DNA of 64,000 nucleotides from Cupriavidus sp. (GTDB lineage Bacteria; Pseudomonadota; Gammaproteobacteria; Burkholderiales; Burkholderiaceae): assembly GCA_031181345.1 (NCBI GenBank), contig JAPSLC010000015.1, positions 24,086 through 88,085 on the forward strand, read 5' to 3'. Positions within the stretch are counted from its first letter, which is position 1, and each line of letters starts with the position of its first letter. A program made the translations under genes and the position numbers. The notes below the pieces were generated by a model. The model saw only the letters and a program-made list of their open reading frames with translations, did not search any database and was not told where the DNA came from. Shown in pieces: positions 1 to 12,910 of this stretch.

Positions 1-771
1 CACGGCGGCTTCGAGCACAACCTGCAGAGCCTGCTGGTGGTGGACGAGCTGGAGGAGCGCTACGGCGGCTTCAATGGCCTGAACCTGACTTTCGAGACGC
101 GCGAGGGCATCCTCAAGCATTGCTCGCGCGTCAACGCCGCCGCGCTCGGCGAGCTGGGGCGGCGCTTTCTCGAGGGCACGCAGCCTTCGCTGGAGGCGCA
201 GCTGGCCAATCTGGCCGACGAGATCGCCTACAACAACCACGATATCGACGACGGGCTGCGCTCGGGGCTGCTGACGCTGGAGCAGATGGACGAGGTGCCG
301 ATGTGGGGCCGCCATCGTGCCGAGGCGATGTCGGCCTATCCAGGCATCAACGGCCGCCGGCTGATCAACGAGACGGTTCGCCGGATGATCAACACGCTGA
401 TCGTCGATCTGATCGAGACGACCCAGCGCAATATCGCCGCAGCGCGGCCCGCCGACATCGACGCGGTGCGCGCCGCCGGTCCGCTGGTCGCCTTCAGCCC
501 GGCGGTCAGGGAAGAGGCGCAGGCGCTCAAGCGCTTCCTGTTCCGCCATCTGTACCGGCACTACCTGGTGATGCGGATGTCGGCCAAGGCGCAGCGCATC
601 ATCAGCGACCTGTTCGAGGCCTTCATGGGCGACCCGCGCCTGCTGCCGCCGCAATATCAGGCCGCGGGCGGCGACCAGCCGCGGCTGATCGCCCATTACA
701 TCGCCGGCATGACGGACCGCTATGCGATCCGCGAGCACCGGCGGATGTTTGCCGTGGGAGAGCAGAGCTGA
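1..771 (+). CDS. dgt: dGTPase-like dNTP triphosphohydrolase, 3' part only
   Basis: This is the C-terminal 256 residues of an HD-superfamily deoxynucleoside triphosphate triphosphohydrolase, which hydrolyses dNTPs to deoxynucleosides and triphosphate. The reading frame is open from base 1, so the start and the N-terminal HD metal motif lie outside the window. Visible family features are FEHNLQSL at the edge, [13 protein letters not shown], and [16 protein letters not shown], which supplies late metal- and nucleotide-site residues. It stops with TGA at 769-771 and is followed at once by palindromic repeats. The family call is good. Whether the preferred substrate is dGTP cannot be told from this part. 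Confidence 0.88.
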   Translation, partial: HGGFEHNLQSLLVVDELEERYGGFNGLNLTFETREGILKHCSRVNAAALGELGRRFLEGTQPSLEAQLANLADEIAYNNHDIDDGLRSGLLTLEQMDEVPMWGRHRAEAMSAYPGINGRRLINETVRRMINTLIVDLIETTQRNIAAARPADIDAVRAAGPLVAFSPAVREEAQALKRFLFRHLYRHYLVMRMSAKAQRIISDLFEAFMGDPRLLPPQYQAAGGDQPRLIAHYIAGMTDRYAIREHRRMFAVGEQS

Positions 772-791
772 AGCGTCAAACGCCAGCGGAG

Positions 792-840
792 TTTTCTCCC
801 CTCTCCCGCACTGCGGGAGAGGGGCTGGGGGAGAGGGCAG
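792..840 (+). repeat. REP-like palindromic unit 1a
   Basis: The core is a palindrome with 13-base arms, CCCCTCTCCCGCA (798-810) and TGCGGGAGAGGGG (812-824), one base apart. A purine-rich tail (CTGGGGGAGAGGGCAG) follows. It pairs in inverted orientation with unit 1b at 885-930. The same unit recurs at 8.5, 46.6 and 63.8 kb. Confidence 0.85.
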
Positions 841-884
841 GGGGCCTTCACTGAACCAACGACGCATCGCATGGCGACCGCTTT

Positions 885-930
885 TCCCTCTCCCCCAACC
901 CCTCTCCCGCGAGCGGGAGAGGGGAGAAAA
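885..930 (-). repeat. REP-like palindromic unit 1b, inverted partner of 1a
   Basis: Arms CCCCTCTCCCGC (899-910) and GCGGGAGAGGGG (913-924) are separated by GA. Read on the minus strand, the unit matches unit 1a including the flanking TTTTCTCC. The two units therefore form a head-to-head twin, like a bacterial interspersed mosaic element, directly upstream of the RAYT gene. Confidence 0.85.
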
Positions 931-971
931 CCTACGCGGGACCAACCTGTCCGGGAAATCGATCGCCTCGG

Positions 972-1858
972 AAAATAGGGACAGATAAGCTATCATCCCG
1001 CCATCCCTTCGACACGATGGCGCCATGGCTCGACTTCCCCGCTTCTCTCCGACCGGCCTGCCGGCACTGGTGTTGCAACGCGGCAACAACCGCCAGCCGG
1101 TCTTCCTCGGCCCGGACGACTACCGCTTCTACCTGGACTGCCTGCGCATGGCGGCGCGTGAGCACGATCTGGCGGTGCATGCCTACGGGCTGCGGCCCAA
1201 CCATATCCATCTGCTGGCGACCCCGCGCCGCGACGACGCGCTCAGCCTGACCATGCAGGCGGTCGGCCGCCGCTACGCCCGTTACTTCAATCGCGTCGCG
1301 GACCGTACCGGCACGCTGTGGGAAGGGCGCTTCCGCTCGGCGGTGCTGGAGCCCGACGCCTGGCTGCTGCCGGCCATGCTCTATGTCGAAGGCAACGCCG
1401 TCCGCGCGGGCGAAGCCAACACGCCGGACGAGGACCGATGGAGCAGCCACCGCCACCATGTCGGGCTGGAGGCAAGTCCCTTTGTAAGCGATCACTCTGC
1501 CTACTGGGCGCTGGGAAACACGCCGTTCGAACGGCAGTCGCGCTACCAGTCGCTGACGGCGGAGGGGCTGTCGTCGTCCATGCTGGCCGTGCTGCGCAAG
1601 CACGCGCATAGCGGCTGGCCGCTCGGCAACGAAGCATTCCTGCGCAGCCTCGAGCGCCACGCGGAGCGGCGTGTGCAGCCGCTGCCGAAGGGGCGACCCA
1701 AGCGCGTCGTGTCCGAACCCGACGCTGCGAAAGCGTCATGATCCAGGCGCCGGCCCCACGCGCGTTTGCGCGCCCTCAATTGGTGCAATATTAATATGTC
1801 CCCAATTAATGTCCCTCACCAAAACAGGGCATGAATTAATATGATCTGACCCCATTTT
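972..1858 (+). mobile_element. RAYT/IS200-like unit bounded by imperfect inverted repeats
   Basis: The transposase gene at 1025-1741 is flanked by a 17-base inverted repeat. The left copy (972-988) reads AAAATAGGGACAGATAA. The complement of 1842-1858 reads AAAATGGGGTCAGATCA, identical at 14 of 17 positions. The right end also carries a tandem of two related motifs, ATTAATATGTCCCC near 1790-1803 and ATTAATATGATCTGACCCC near 1835-1853, in DNA much richer in A and T than its surroundings. The boundaries are inferred from these repeats. Whether the unit still moves is unknown. Confidence 0.6.
1025..1741 (+). CDS. REP-associated tyrosine transposase (Y1 family, RAYT)
   Basis: This 238-residue protein is a single-strand DNA nuclease of the Y1/IS200-like superfamily. 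RAYTs are single-copy domesticated relatives linked to REP palindromes. The N-terminus (MARLPR...LVLQRGNNRQPVF) is typical of RAYTs. The metal-binding HUH motif is H60-I-H62 in RPNHIHLL. The likely nucleophile is Tyr120 in LYVEGNAVRAG, matching the family's YIxxNPVRAG. The C-terminal 80 residues are basic. The gene starts 95 bases after a REP twin and lies inside an inverted-repeat unit. An ATG at 1017 is out of frame with this protein. The gene appears intact. Confidence 0.88.
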   Translation: MARLPRFSPTGLPALVLQRGNNRQPVFLGPDDYRFYLDCLRMAAREHDLAVHAYGLRPNHIHLLATPRRDDALSLTMQAVGRRYARYFNRVADRTGTLWEGRFRSAVLEPDAWLLPAMLYVEGNAVRAGEANTPDEDRWSSHRHHVGLEASPFVSDHSAYWALGNTPFERQSRYQSLTAEGLSSSMLAVLRKHAHSGWPLGNEAFLRSLERHAERRVQPLPKGRPKRVVSEPDAAKAS

Positions 1859-2044
1859 ATTTTTTTGCGGGCCTTGGACGATTCTTTTATATTTGCTCCA
1901 CCCACATTCATTGTGCGGCGCGTCACGTCCTGTGTACGCCGCTGCGGTCCCCTCGCCTGCCACCCACGTCCGCCCGGAGTGCACGCGAACGCCGTTCCGG
2001 CCGATGCCACACGAGGCGCGCTGCCCTCACCGGAATCGAAGCCC
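1742..2044. other. Gap between RAYT gene and gltB
   Basis: No gene is supported here. The gap holds the right inverted repeat of the RAYT unit, a T-rich stretch (1855-1867) and a candidate gltB promoter. The frame open from 1865 could lengthen GltB by 60 residues, but that extension is basic and unlike any GltB propeptide. Confidence 0.6.
1865..1894 (+). promoter_or_regulatory. Candidate sigma-70 promoter for gltBD
   Basis: TTGCGG (1865-1870) and TATATT (1889-1894) are 18 bases apart, seven bases beyond the RAYT unit's right inverted repeat. Initiation near 1901 would leave a leader of about 140 bases before the chosen gltB start. This is judged by eye only. Confidence 0.35.
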
Positions 2045-6847
<4,803 letters not shown>

Positions 6848-6983
6848 ACGCACGCAGTGCAGCCGGGACGGCGAGGGCGGCAAGCGTAAGCGCCGCCGCC
6901 GCGCCGTCTACCACACCACAATGACCTCACAACGGGGCGCGCGCGTGTCGCGCCGCGCCCCGAGCACAACCCAAGGAAGCGAC

Positions 6984-8447
6984 ATGGGCAAGGCGACTGG
7001 CTTTCTCGAATTTCCGCGCCAGAGCGAGAGTTACGAACCGGCACCGAAGCGGGTCCGGCATTACAAGGAATTCGTATTCCGGCTGAGCGACAACGAAGCC
7101 AAGGTGCAGGGCGCGCGCTGCATGGACTGCGGCATTCCGTTCTGCAACAACGGCTGCCCGGTCAACAACATCATCCCGGACTTCAACGACCTGGTGTATC
7201 GCCAGGACTGGAAGTCGGCGATCGACGTGCTGCACCAGACCAACAACTTCCCCGAGTTTACCGGACGGATCTGCCCGGCACCGTGCGAGGCCGCCTGCAC
7301 GCTGGGCATCAATGAGGATCCGGTCGGCATCAAGTCGATCGAGCGCGCAATCGGGGACAAGGCCTGGGAAGAGGATTGGGTCAAGCCGCAGCCGCCCGCG
7401 CACAAGACCGGCAAGACGGTGGCCGTGGTCGGCTCGGGCCCCGCGGGCCTGGCCGCCGCGCAGCAGCTGGCGCGCGCCGGCCACGACGTCACGGTGTTCG
7501 AGAAGAACGACCGCATCGGCGGGCTGCTGCGCTACGGCATCCCCGACTTCAAGCTGGAAAAGGTGCTGATCGACCGCCGCATGGCGCAGATGCAGGCCGA
7601 GGGCGTGACCTTCCGCGCCGGCGTGATGGTGACCGACGGCAAGCTGCCCGCCGGCATCAAGAACTACGCGCGCGATACGATCTCGGCGCAGGAGCTGATG
7701 GACCAGTTCGACGCGGTCGTGCTGGCCGGCGGCGCCGAAGTGCCGCGCGACCTGCCGGTGCCGGGGCGCGAGCTGCAGGGCGTGCATTTCGCGCTGGAAT
7801 TCCTGATTCCGCAGAACAAGGAAGTGGCTGGCGATGGTCCCAATGAGATCCGCGCCGACGGCAAGCATGTGGTGGTGATCGGCGGTGGCGATACCGGCTC
7901 GGACTGCGTGGGTACCTCGAACCGCCATGGCGCGGTGTCGGTGACCCAGTTCGAACTGCTGCCGCAGCCGCCGGAAGAAGAGAACAAGCCGCTGGTGTGG
8001 CCGTATTGGCCCATCAAGCTGCGCACCTCGTCGTCGCACGAGGAAGGCTGCGAGCGCGACTGGTCGGTGGCCACCAAGGAATTCATCGGCGAGAACGGCA
8101 AGGTTACCGCGCTGAAGGCCTGCCGCGTCGAATGGAAGGACGGCCGGATGCAGGAAGTGCCGGACAGCGAGTTCGTGCTGAAGGCCGACCTGGTGCTGCT
8201 GGCAATGGGCTTCACCAACCCGGTGGGCTCGATGCTCGATGCGTTCGGCGTCGACACCGACCCGCGCAAGAACGCCAAGGCCTCGACCGAAGGCGAGCGC
8301 GCCTACTTCACCAATGTGCCGAAGGTGTTCGCCGCGGGCGACGTGCGTCGCGGCCAGTCGCTGGTGGTCTGGGCGATCCGCGAAGGCCGCCAGGCCGCGC
8401 GCTCGGTCGACGCCTTCCTGATGGGGCATTCGGAGCTGCCGCGCTGA
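6984..8447 (+). CDS. gltD: Glutamate synthase (NADPH) small subunit
   Basis: GltD is the FAD- and NADPH-binding subunit of 487 residues that passes electrons to GltB. The N-terminal ferredoxin-like part has cysteines C46, C49, C54 and C58 ([13 protein letters not shown]) and C97, C101 and C105 (CPAPCEAAC) for [4Fe-4S] clusters. The FAD site is GSGPAG (from residue 150), and the NADPH site is in [12 protein letters not shown]. The frame is open from 6921, but the ATG at 6984 is preceded by AAGGAAG and begins [10 protein letters not shown] as in homologues. It is probably cotranscribed with gltB. Downstream lie twin REP units rather than a simple terminator. Confidence 0.97.
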   Translation: MGKATGFLEFPRQSESYEPAPKRVRHYKEFVFRLSDNEAKVQGARCMDCGIPFCNNGCPVNNIIPDFNDLVYRQDWKSAIDVLHQTNNFPEFTGRICPAPCEAACTLGINEDPVGIKSIERAIGDKAWEEDWVKPQPPAHKTGKTVAVVGSGPAGLAAAQQLARAGHDVTVFEKNDRIGGLLRYGIPDFKLEKVLIDRRMAQMQAEGVTFRAGVMVTDGKLPAGIKNYARDTISAQELMDQFDAVVLAGGAEVPRDLPVPGRELQGVHFALEFLIPQNKEVAGDGPNEIRADGKHVVVIGGGDTGSDCVGTSNRHGAVSVTQFELLPQPPEEENKPLVWPYWPIKLRTSSSHEEGCERDWSVATKEFIGENGKVTALKACRVEWKDGRMQEVPDSEFVLKADLVLLAMGFTNPVGSMLDAFGVDTDPRKNAKASTEGERAYFTNVPKVFAAGDVRRGQSLVVWAIREGRQAARSVDAFLMGHSELPR

Positions 8448-8476
8448 ATGGCGCTGGCGCGGGGGAGGCGCTGGTT

Positions 8477-8520
8477 GCCCTCTCCCCCGGCCCCTCTCCC
8501 GCAAGCGGGAGAGGGGAGCA
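8477..8520 (-). repeat. REP-like palindromic unit 2a
   Basis: Arms CCCCTCTCCCGC (8491-8502) and GCGGGAGAGGGG (8505-8516) flank AA. The unit has the orientation of unit 1b, with the pyrimidine tail upstream. It lies 29 bases after the gltD stop. Confidence 0.85.
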
Positions 8521-8560
8521 GACCGGCAGCCTTGTGCAACCGTTTGCGCAACCGACTGTG

Positions 8561-8603
8561 TTCTCCCTCTCCCGCTTGCGGGAGAGGGCCGGGGAGAGGG
8601 CAG
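8561..8603 (+). repeat. REP-like palindromic unit 2b, inverted partner of 2a
   Basis: Arms CCCTCTCCCGC (8565-8575) and GCGGGAGAGGG (8578-8588) flank TT, followed by the purine tail. Units 2a and 2b form an inverted twin filling the gap between the convergent gltD and acetyltransferase genes, where they may act as a bidirectional terminator. Confidence 0.85.
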
Positions 8604-8634
8604 CCGGCGGTCGCCATGCCACCGCCATGCGACA

Positions 8635-9165
8635 CTACTCCCCGATCTCCCTCCCCATCACCACCGCCCCCTCCCCATAGCGCGACAGCTTCATCGCCGC
8701 TTCCCCGGCAGGCGCCACCGGCGCATATCCCAGTCCCTGCCACCAGTGCGCCGCGCTCTGTACTGCGATCAAACGCGAGCAGCGCAGGCCGGCCTGCATC
8801 GCGCCTTGCCGCGCCTTCGCATACAGCCGTTTTGCCAGCCCTTGCCCTTGTCCGGCGGGCGAGACCGCCATGTCGTGGATGAACCAGGTCAGCAGTGTTT
8901 CGCCCGCGGCAGGATCGTCGTGCCGCAGCAGGCCGTCCAGCGGCGGCAGCGTCCCGCGCGGCCACGGGTGGGTCAGCAGATAGGCCGCGAGCCGCCGCGG
9001 CGCATCGGCGTGCGCGGCGACCCAGCACAGCGTCGGCGCCAGCGCCAGGCGGCTTGCCAGCGCGTCGGCCGATTCGATCAGTTCGGGGCGGTAGCACTGC
9101 GCCTGCACCGCCAGCACTTCGGGAAGGTCGGCCGCCACCATCGGCCGCAACAGGAACTCGGACAT
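8635..9165 (-). CDS. GNAT-family N-acetyltransferase
   Basis: This 176-residue single-domain GNAT protein would move an acetyl group from acetyl-CoA to an amine that cannot be identified here. The fold is indicated by the N-terminal strand and helix ([17 protein letters not shown]), a central [19 protein letters not shown] that matches the acetyl-CoA motif A (Q/RxxGxG/A), and a C-terminal [10 protein letters not shown] matching motif B. The start at 9165 (MSEFLLRP) is chosen over upstream frame extension because homology begins there. It is convergent with gltD and divergent from the Bug receptor at 9389. Confidence 0.8.
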   Translation of the reverse strand: MSEFLLRPMVAADLPEVLAVQAQCYRPELIESADALASRLALAPTLCWVAAHADAPRRLAAYLLTHPWPRGTLPPLDGLLRHDDPAAGETLLTWFIHDMAVSPAGQGQGLAKRLYAKARQGAMQAGLRCSRLIAVQSAAHWWQGLGYAPVAPAGEAAMKLSRYGEGAVVMGREIGE

Positions 9166-9388
9166 GGCGCGGATTATAGGGGGGCGCCAATACCGTGCGC
9201 GGGCGTCCACGGCCATCCGCGTGCGTCCGCGCAATGTGCGTCGGGGTTGACCAGGCTATGGTTAACGCGGTCTGTGCTCGCCGGAACCGACTCCGTACAA
9301 TCGTCCAGAGCAAGAACAACGCTGCCTCGCTCACCCCTGACAGCCAATCCAGGCGCCCCGCCAGCGCGCGGCGCCCCGGAGGATCCTG

Positions 9389-10549
9389 ATGCCCGAAGTA
9401 CGCATGCTTGCGCGGCTTTGGCGAGGTAAGGCGACGTTGCACTTCCCCGCCGTGACGGCGGCCGGCGCGCGCGGCGCGCGACCGGACGCGCGGCCAAGCG
9501 CGGCTTGCGGCCCCGGGCGCGCGGTGGTCCTGATGTGCCTTCTGTCGGCTCTCCTCGGCCCGGCCAGCGACGCGCTGGCCGCCCCGCCTGCCGCGCCATC
9601 CGTTGCACCATCCGCCGCGGCACCGGCCGCGGCCGGGCGCTCCGCCCCGATGTCCTTCCCCGCCCGCCCTCTGCGGCTGGTCGTGCCGTTTCCCGCCGGC
9701 GGCGTGCCGGACGCCATTGCTCGCACGCTGGCCGAGAAGCTGACCGCCAAGCTCGGCGTGCCGGTCGAGGTCGACAACCGCCCCAGCGCCAACGGCACCA
9801 CCGCTGGCGACGTGGTCGCCAAGGCCAGTTCCGACGGCCATACGCTGCTGCTGCACCAGTCCACCATGCTGATCCAGTCGGGCGTGGAGCCGCTGCCTTA
9901 CGACGTCGTGCGCGATTTCACGCCGGTGGCGCGGGTGGCCGCGATGCCGCTGTTCCTGGTGATCGACGCGCGGCTGCCGATGCGCACGCCGCAGCAATGG
10001 GTCGCGGCGGTGCGTGCCAACCCCGGGGCCTACAGCGTCGGCACGGCCCAGGCAGGCACCCCGGCCCATCTGTACGCGGAATACGCGGTGCGCGGCATTC
10101 CCAACGGCGTGCCGCTGGTCACCGCCAAGGGCGAGGCGGCGCTGGTGCAGGAGATGCTGGCCGGCCGCATCAGCGCCTGTTTCTGCAATTTCGCCGCGGT
10201 CCAGCCGCATGTGCGCGAGGGCACGCTGCGGCTGCTGGGGGTGGCGGGCTCGGTGCGCTCGACGCTCGCCCCTGGCGTGCCGACACTGCACGAGAGTGGA
10301 CTCGATGGCTACGGCGCGGGGCCGTGGCTTGGCGTGCTGGCGCCCGCCAAGACCCCGCGCGCCATCGTCGCCAAGCTGGCCACGGTGCTGGACGAGGTGG
10401 TGCGCGAGGGCGACGTCGGACGCCGGCTCGAATCGGTCGGTCTGACGCCGCTGCGCGATTCGCCCGAGGCCTTCGCCACCTCGATCCGGTCGGAATCGAT
10501 CCAGTGGCAAGTGATCCTGCGCCAGGCGGGGCGGCCGGTCGAGCCTTGA
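9389..10549 (+). CDS. Bug-family (TctC-like) solute-binding protein
   Basis: This is a periplasmic substrate receptor of the tripartite tricarboxylate transporter type. The mature domain begins near residue 90 with [29 protein letters not shown], the family start with its PxxPGG loop. Further motifs are [25 protein letters not shown] and LGVAG. It has 386 residues and an unusually long N-terminus: about 45 basic residues, then a hydrophobic stretch ([13 protein letters not shown]) and an Ala/Pro-rich linker. GGAGGA at 9378-9383 supports the ATG at 9389. No TctA or TctB gene is near, as is common for Bug proteins. The ligand is unknown. Confidence 0.85.
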   Translation: MPEVRMLARLWRGKATLHFPAVTAAGARGARPDARPSAACGPGRAVVLMCLLSALLGPASDALAAPPAAPSVAPSAAAPAAAGRSAPMSFPARPLRLVVPFPAGGVPDAIARTLAEKLTAKLGVPVEVDNRPSANGTTAGDVVAKASSDGHTLLLHQSTMLIQSGVEPLPYDVVRDFTPVARVAAMPLFLVIDARLPMRTPQQWVAAVRANPGAYSVGTAQAGTPAHLYAEYAVRGIPNGVPLVTAKGEAALVQEMLAGRISACFCNFAAVQPHVREGTLRLLGVAGSVRSTLAPGVPTLHESGLDGYGAGPWLGVLAPAKTPRAIVAKLATVLDEVVREGDVGRRLESVGLTPLRDSPEAFATSIRSESIQWQVILRQAGRPVEP

Positions 10550-10700
10550 CGGCTCGGCGCCCGTCGGCGGCGTTTTCCCGCCTGTGACCGGGGCTTTTCC
10601 GGTTTTTTTCGGTCTTTCCCGGGCCGCCATCGCGCCGAATAACGCTTCGTCGCTCGATAGTGCACGTCGCGCCGCGTTGCAGCATGTCATCGCGGGCGTA

Positions 10701-10746
10701 TTGCCCGGCACGCGCCCGGACGAGTATAGGTATTAGCACTTATAAT
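10701..10746 (+). promoter_or_regulatory. Candidate mla operon promoter region
   Basis: TTGCCC (10701-10706) is 18 bases from TATAGG (10725-10730). A perfect TATAAT lies at 10741-10746 but has no good -35. The latter overlaps the first in-frame ATG (10745), which favours translation from a downstream start. Confidence 0.35.
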
Positions 10747-10771
10747 GCCGACCGTCCCTAGCGATGCCAAC

Positions 10772-11593
10772 GTGACTGAAACCACACCCAACCTCGTCGA
10801 GCTGCAAGCGGTCGACTTCGCCTATGCGGCGGGCGGCAAGCCCATCCTGTCGGGCCTGTCCATGCGGATTCCGCGTGGCAAGGTCGTCGCGGTCATGGGC
10901 GGCTCCGGCTGCGGCAAGACCACCGTGCTGCGGCTGATCGGCGGCCAGGTCCGGCCGCAGCGCGGCCATGTCCGCTTCGACGGCGCCGATATCCCGACGC
11001 TGGACCGCGCCGGCCTCTATGCGGCACGGCGGCAGATGGGGATGCTGTTCCAGTTCGGTGCGCTGTTTACCGACCTGTCGGTGTTCGACAACGTCGCCTT
11101 CCCGCTGCGGGAACACACCGACCTGCCCGAATCGATGATCCGCGACCTGGTGCTGATGAAGCTCAACGCGGTGGGCCTGCGCGGCGCGCGCGACCTGATG
11201 CCGGCGCAGATCTCGGGGGGCATGGCGCGCCGCGTGGCGCTGGCCCGCGCGATCGCCCTGGACCCCTCGCTGCTGATGTACGACGAGCCCTTTGCCGGGC
11301 TCGATCCGATTTCGCTGGGCCTGACCGCGCGCCTGATCCGCACGCTGAACGACGCGCTCGGCGCCACCACGATCATCGTGTCGCACGACGTGCACGAGAC
11401 CTTCCAGATCGCCGACTACGTGTATTTCATCGCCGAAGGCCGCATCGCGGCCGAAGGGGAACCCGACGCGCTGCGCGCCTCGACGGATCCCTTCGTCCAC
11501 CAGTTCGTGCACGCCGAGGCCGACGGGCCGGTGCCGTTCCACTACGGCGGGCCCTCGCTCGCCGAGGACTTCGCCGGCGGGGCGGGGCGGTGA
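10772..11593 (+). CDS. mlaF: Phospholipid-transport ABC ATPase MlaF
   Basis: MlaF is the cytoplasmic ATPase of the MlaFEDB complex, which moves phospholipids between the inner membrane and periplasmic MlaC. Counting from the GTG at 10772 it has 273 residues. Walker A is GGSGCGKT at 43-50, the signature is the family variant ISGGMARR, and Walker B is LLMYDEPFAGLD with a following SHD switch. The alternative ATG at 10745 adds nine residues but overlaps a TATAAT box. The stop overlaps the mlaE start (TGATG), so coupling is tight. It is first gene of mlaFEDACB. Confidence 0.93.
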   Translation: MTETTPNLVELQAVDFAYAAGGKPILSGLSMRIPRGKVVAVMGGSGCGKTTVLRLIGGQVRPQRGHVRFDGADIPTLDRAGLYAARRQMGMLFQFGALFTDLSVFDNVAFPLREHTDLPESMIRDLVLMKLNAVGLRGARDLMPAQISGGMARRVALARAIALDPSLLMYDEPFAGLDPISLGLTARLIRTLNDALGATTIIVSHDVHETFQIADYVYFIAEGRIAAEGEPDALRASTDPFVHQFVHAEADGPVPFHYGGPSLAEDFAGGAGR

Positions 11594-12381
11594 TGGGCGC
11601 GCTCTACAACGCCATCGCGATGATCGGCTCGGCGGTGCGCCAGAGCGTCGAGGGCCTTGGCATGGCCACGCGCATGTTCTCTGCGATGCTGGCGATGTCG
11701 CCGTCGATGCTGCGGCGCTTCCGGCTGGTGTCGGACCAGATCTTCTTCGTCGGCAACCTGTCGCTGGTGATCATCGCCGTATCGGGGCTGTTCGTCGGCT
11801 TCGTGCTCGGCCTGCAGGGCTACTACACGCTGAACCGCTACGGCTCCGAACAGGCGCTCGGGCTGCTGGTGGCGCTGTCGCTGGTGCGCGAGCTGGGGCC
11901 GGTGGTGACCGCGCTGCTGTTCGCCGGGCGCGCCGGCACCTCGCTGACCGCCGAGATCGGCCTGATGAAGGCCGGCGAGCAGCTGACCGCGATGGAAATG
12001 ATGGCGGTAAACCCGCTGCAGCGCGTGGTCGCGCCGCGCTTCTGGGCCGGCGTGATCGCGATGCCGGTGCTGGCGGCGATCTTCAGCGCGGTCGGCATCC
12101 TCGGCGGCTACATCGTCGGCGTGCAGCTGATCGGCGTCGACGCCGGCGCGTTCTGGTCGCAGATGCAGGGCGGCGTCGATGTGCGCGACGACGTGCTGAA
12201 CGGCGTCATCAAGAGCTTTATCTTCGGCATTGCCGTGACGTTTATCGCCTTGTACCAGGGCTACGAGGCCAAGCCGACGCCCGAGGGCGTGTCGCGCGCC
12301 ACCACCCGCACCGTGGTGATCGCGTCGCTCGCCGTGCTGGGGCTCGATTTCCTGCTGACGGCGCTGATGTTCAGTACCTGA
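11593..12381 (+). CDS. mlaE: Phospholipid-transport permease MlaE
   Basis: MlaE is the inner-membrane permease of the Mla ABC transporter, 262 residues. It has the MlaE domain throughout: an N-terminal interfacial helix, then hydrophobic helices around LSLVIIAVSGLFVGFVLGLQ, LGPVVTALLFAGRAGTSLTAEIG (the coupling loop that contacts MlaF), VIAMPVLAAIFSAVGILGGY and a C-terminal VIASLAVLGLDFLLTALMF. The ATG at 11593 overlaps the mlaF stop, and a GTG one codon earlier is equally possible. mlaD follows 49 bases later. Confidence 0.93.
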   Translation: MGALYNAIAMIGSAVRQSVEGLGMATRMFSAMLAMSPSMLRRFRLVSDQIFFVGNLSLVIIAVSGLFVGFVLGLQGYYTLNRYGSEQALGLLVALSLVRELGPVVTALLFAGRAGTSLTAEIGLMKAGEQLTAMEMMAVNPLQRVVAPRFWAGVIAMPVLAAIFSAVGILGGYIVGVQLIGVDAGAFWSQMQGGVDVRDDVLNGVIKSFIFGIAVTFIALYQGYEAKPTPEGVSRATTRTVVIASLAVLGLDFLLTALMFST

Positions 12382-12430
12382 GCCCCGCATGGGCGCCGTC
12401 GCATCCCGCTGGTTGAACTAGAGAATTCCG

Positions 12431-12910
12431 ATGAGAAAGAACGCACTCGATTTCTGGGTGGGGCTGTTCGTGGTGGCCGGCTTCGTGGCCCTGCTGTTCC
12501 TGGCGCTGAAGGCCGGCAACATGAGCGCCTTCAGCTTCGAGGACACCTACACCGTGCAGGCCCGCTTCGACAATATCGGCGGGCTCAAGGCACGTGCCCC
12601 GGTCAAGAGCGCCGGCGTGGTGGTGGGCCGCGTCGCGCAGATCAGTTTCGACGACAAGAACTACCAGGCCACGGTGACGATGCACCTGGAGCAGCGCTAC
12701 CAGTTTCCCAAGGACACGTCGGCCAAGATCCTGACGTCGGGGCTGCTGGGCGAGCAATACATCGGCCTCGAGGCGGGTGGCGACACCGCCATGCTGGCCG
12801 ACGGCGCACGGATCACGATGACCCAGTCGGCCGTGGTGCTGGAGAACTTGATCGGGCAGTTCCTATACAACAAGGCGGCCGACGCGGGCGGCACGGGAGC
12901 GGAGAAATGA
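12431..12910 (+). CDS. mlaD: MCE-domain phospholipid carrier MlaD
   Basis: MlaD is a 159-residue inner-membrane protein whose single MCE domain forms a hexameric periplasmic ring channelling lipid between MlaE and MlaC. One N-terminal anchor helix (FWVGLFVVAGFVALLFLAL) is followed by the MCE domain: YTVQARFDNIGGLKARAPV, SAGVVVGRV, and ILTSGLLGEQYIGLEAGG. The C-terminal helix (LENLIGQFLYNKA) matches the pore-lining hydrophobic helix of the family. Its stop overlaps the mlaA start by four bases (ATGA). Confidence 0.94.
   Translation: MRKNALDFWVGLFVVAGFVALLFLALKAGNMSAFSFEDTYTVQARFDNIGGLKARAPVKSAGVVVGRVAQISFDDKNYQATVTMHLEQRYQFPKDTSAKILTSGLLGEQYIGLEAGGDTAMLADGARITMTQSAVVLENLIGQFLYNKAADAGGTGAEK

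Noticed and set aside
792..930. A CRISPR array at the palindromic repeats
   Set aside because: Units alternate in orientation and have no regular spacer lengths or cas genes; they are REP-like.
1865..2044. A 60-residue N-terminal extension of GltB
   Set aside because: It overlaps the promoter-like region and has no resemblance to GltB propeptides. Starts at 2045 or 2090 fit better.
8448..8634. A small gene between gltD and the acetyltransferase
   Set aside because: The open frames here are made of the REP palindromes and have no ribosome sites or family resemblance.
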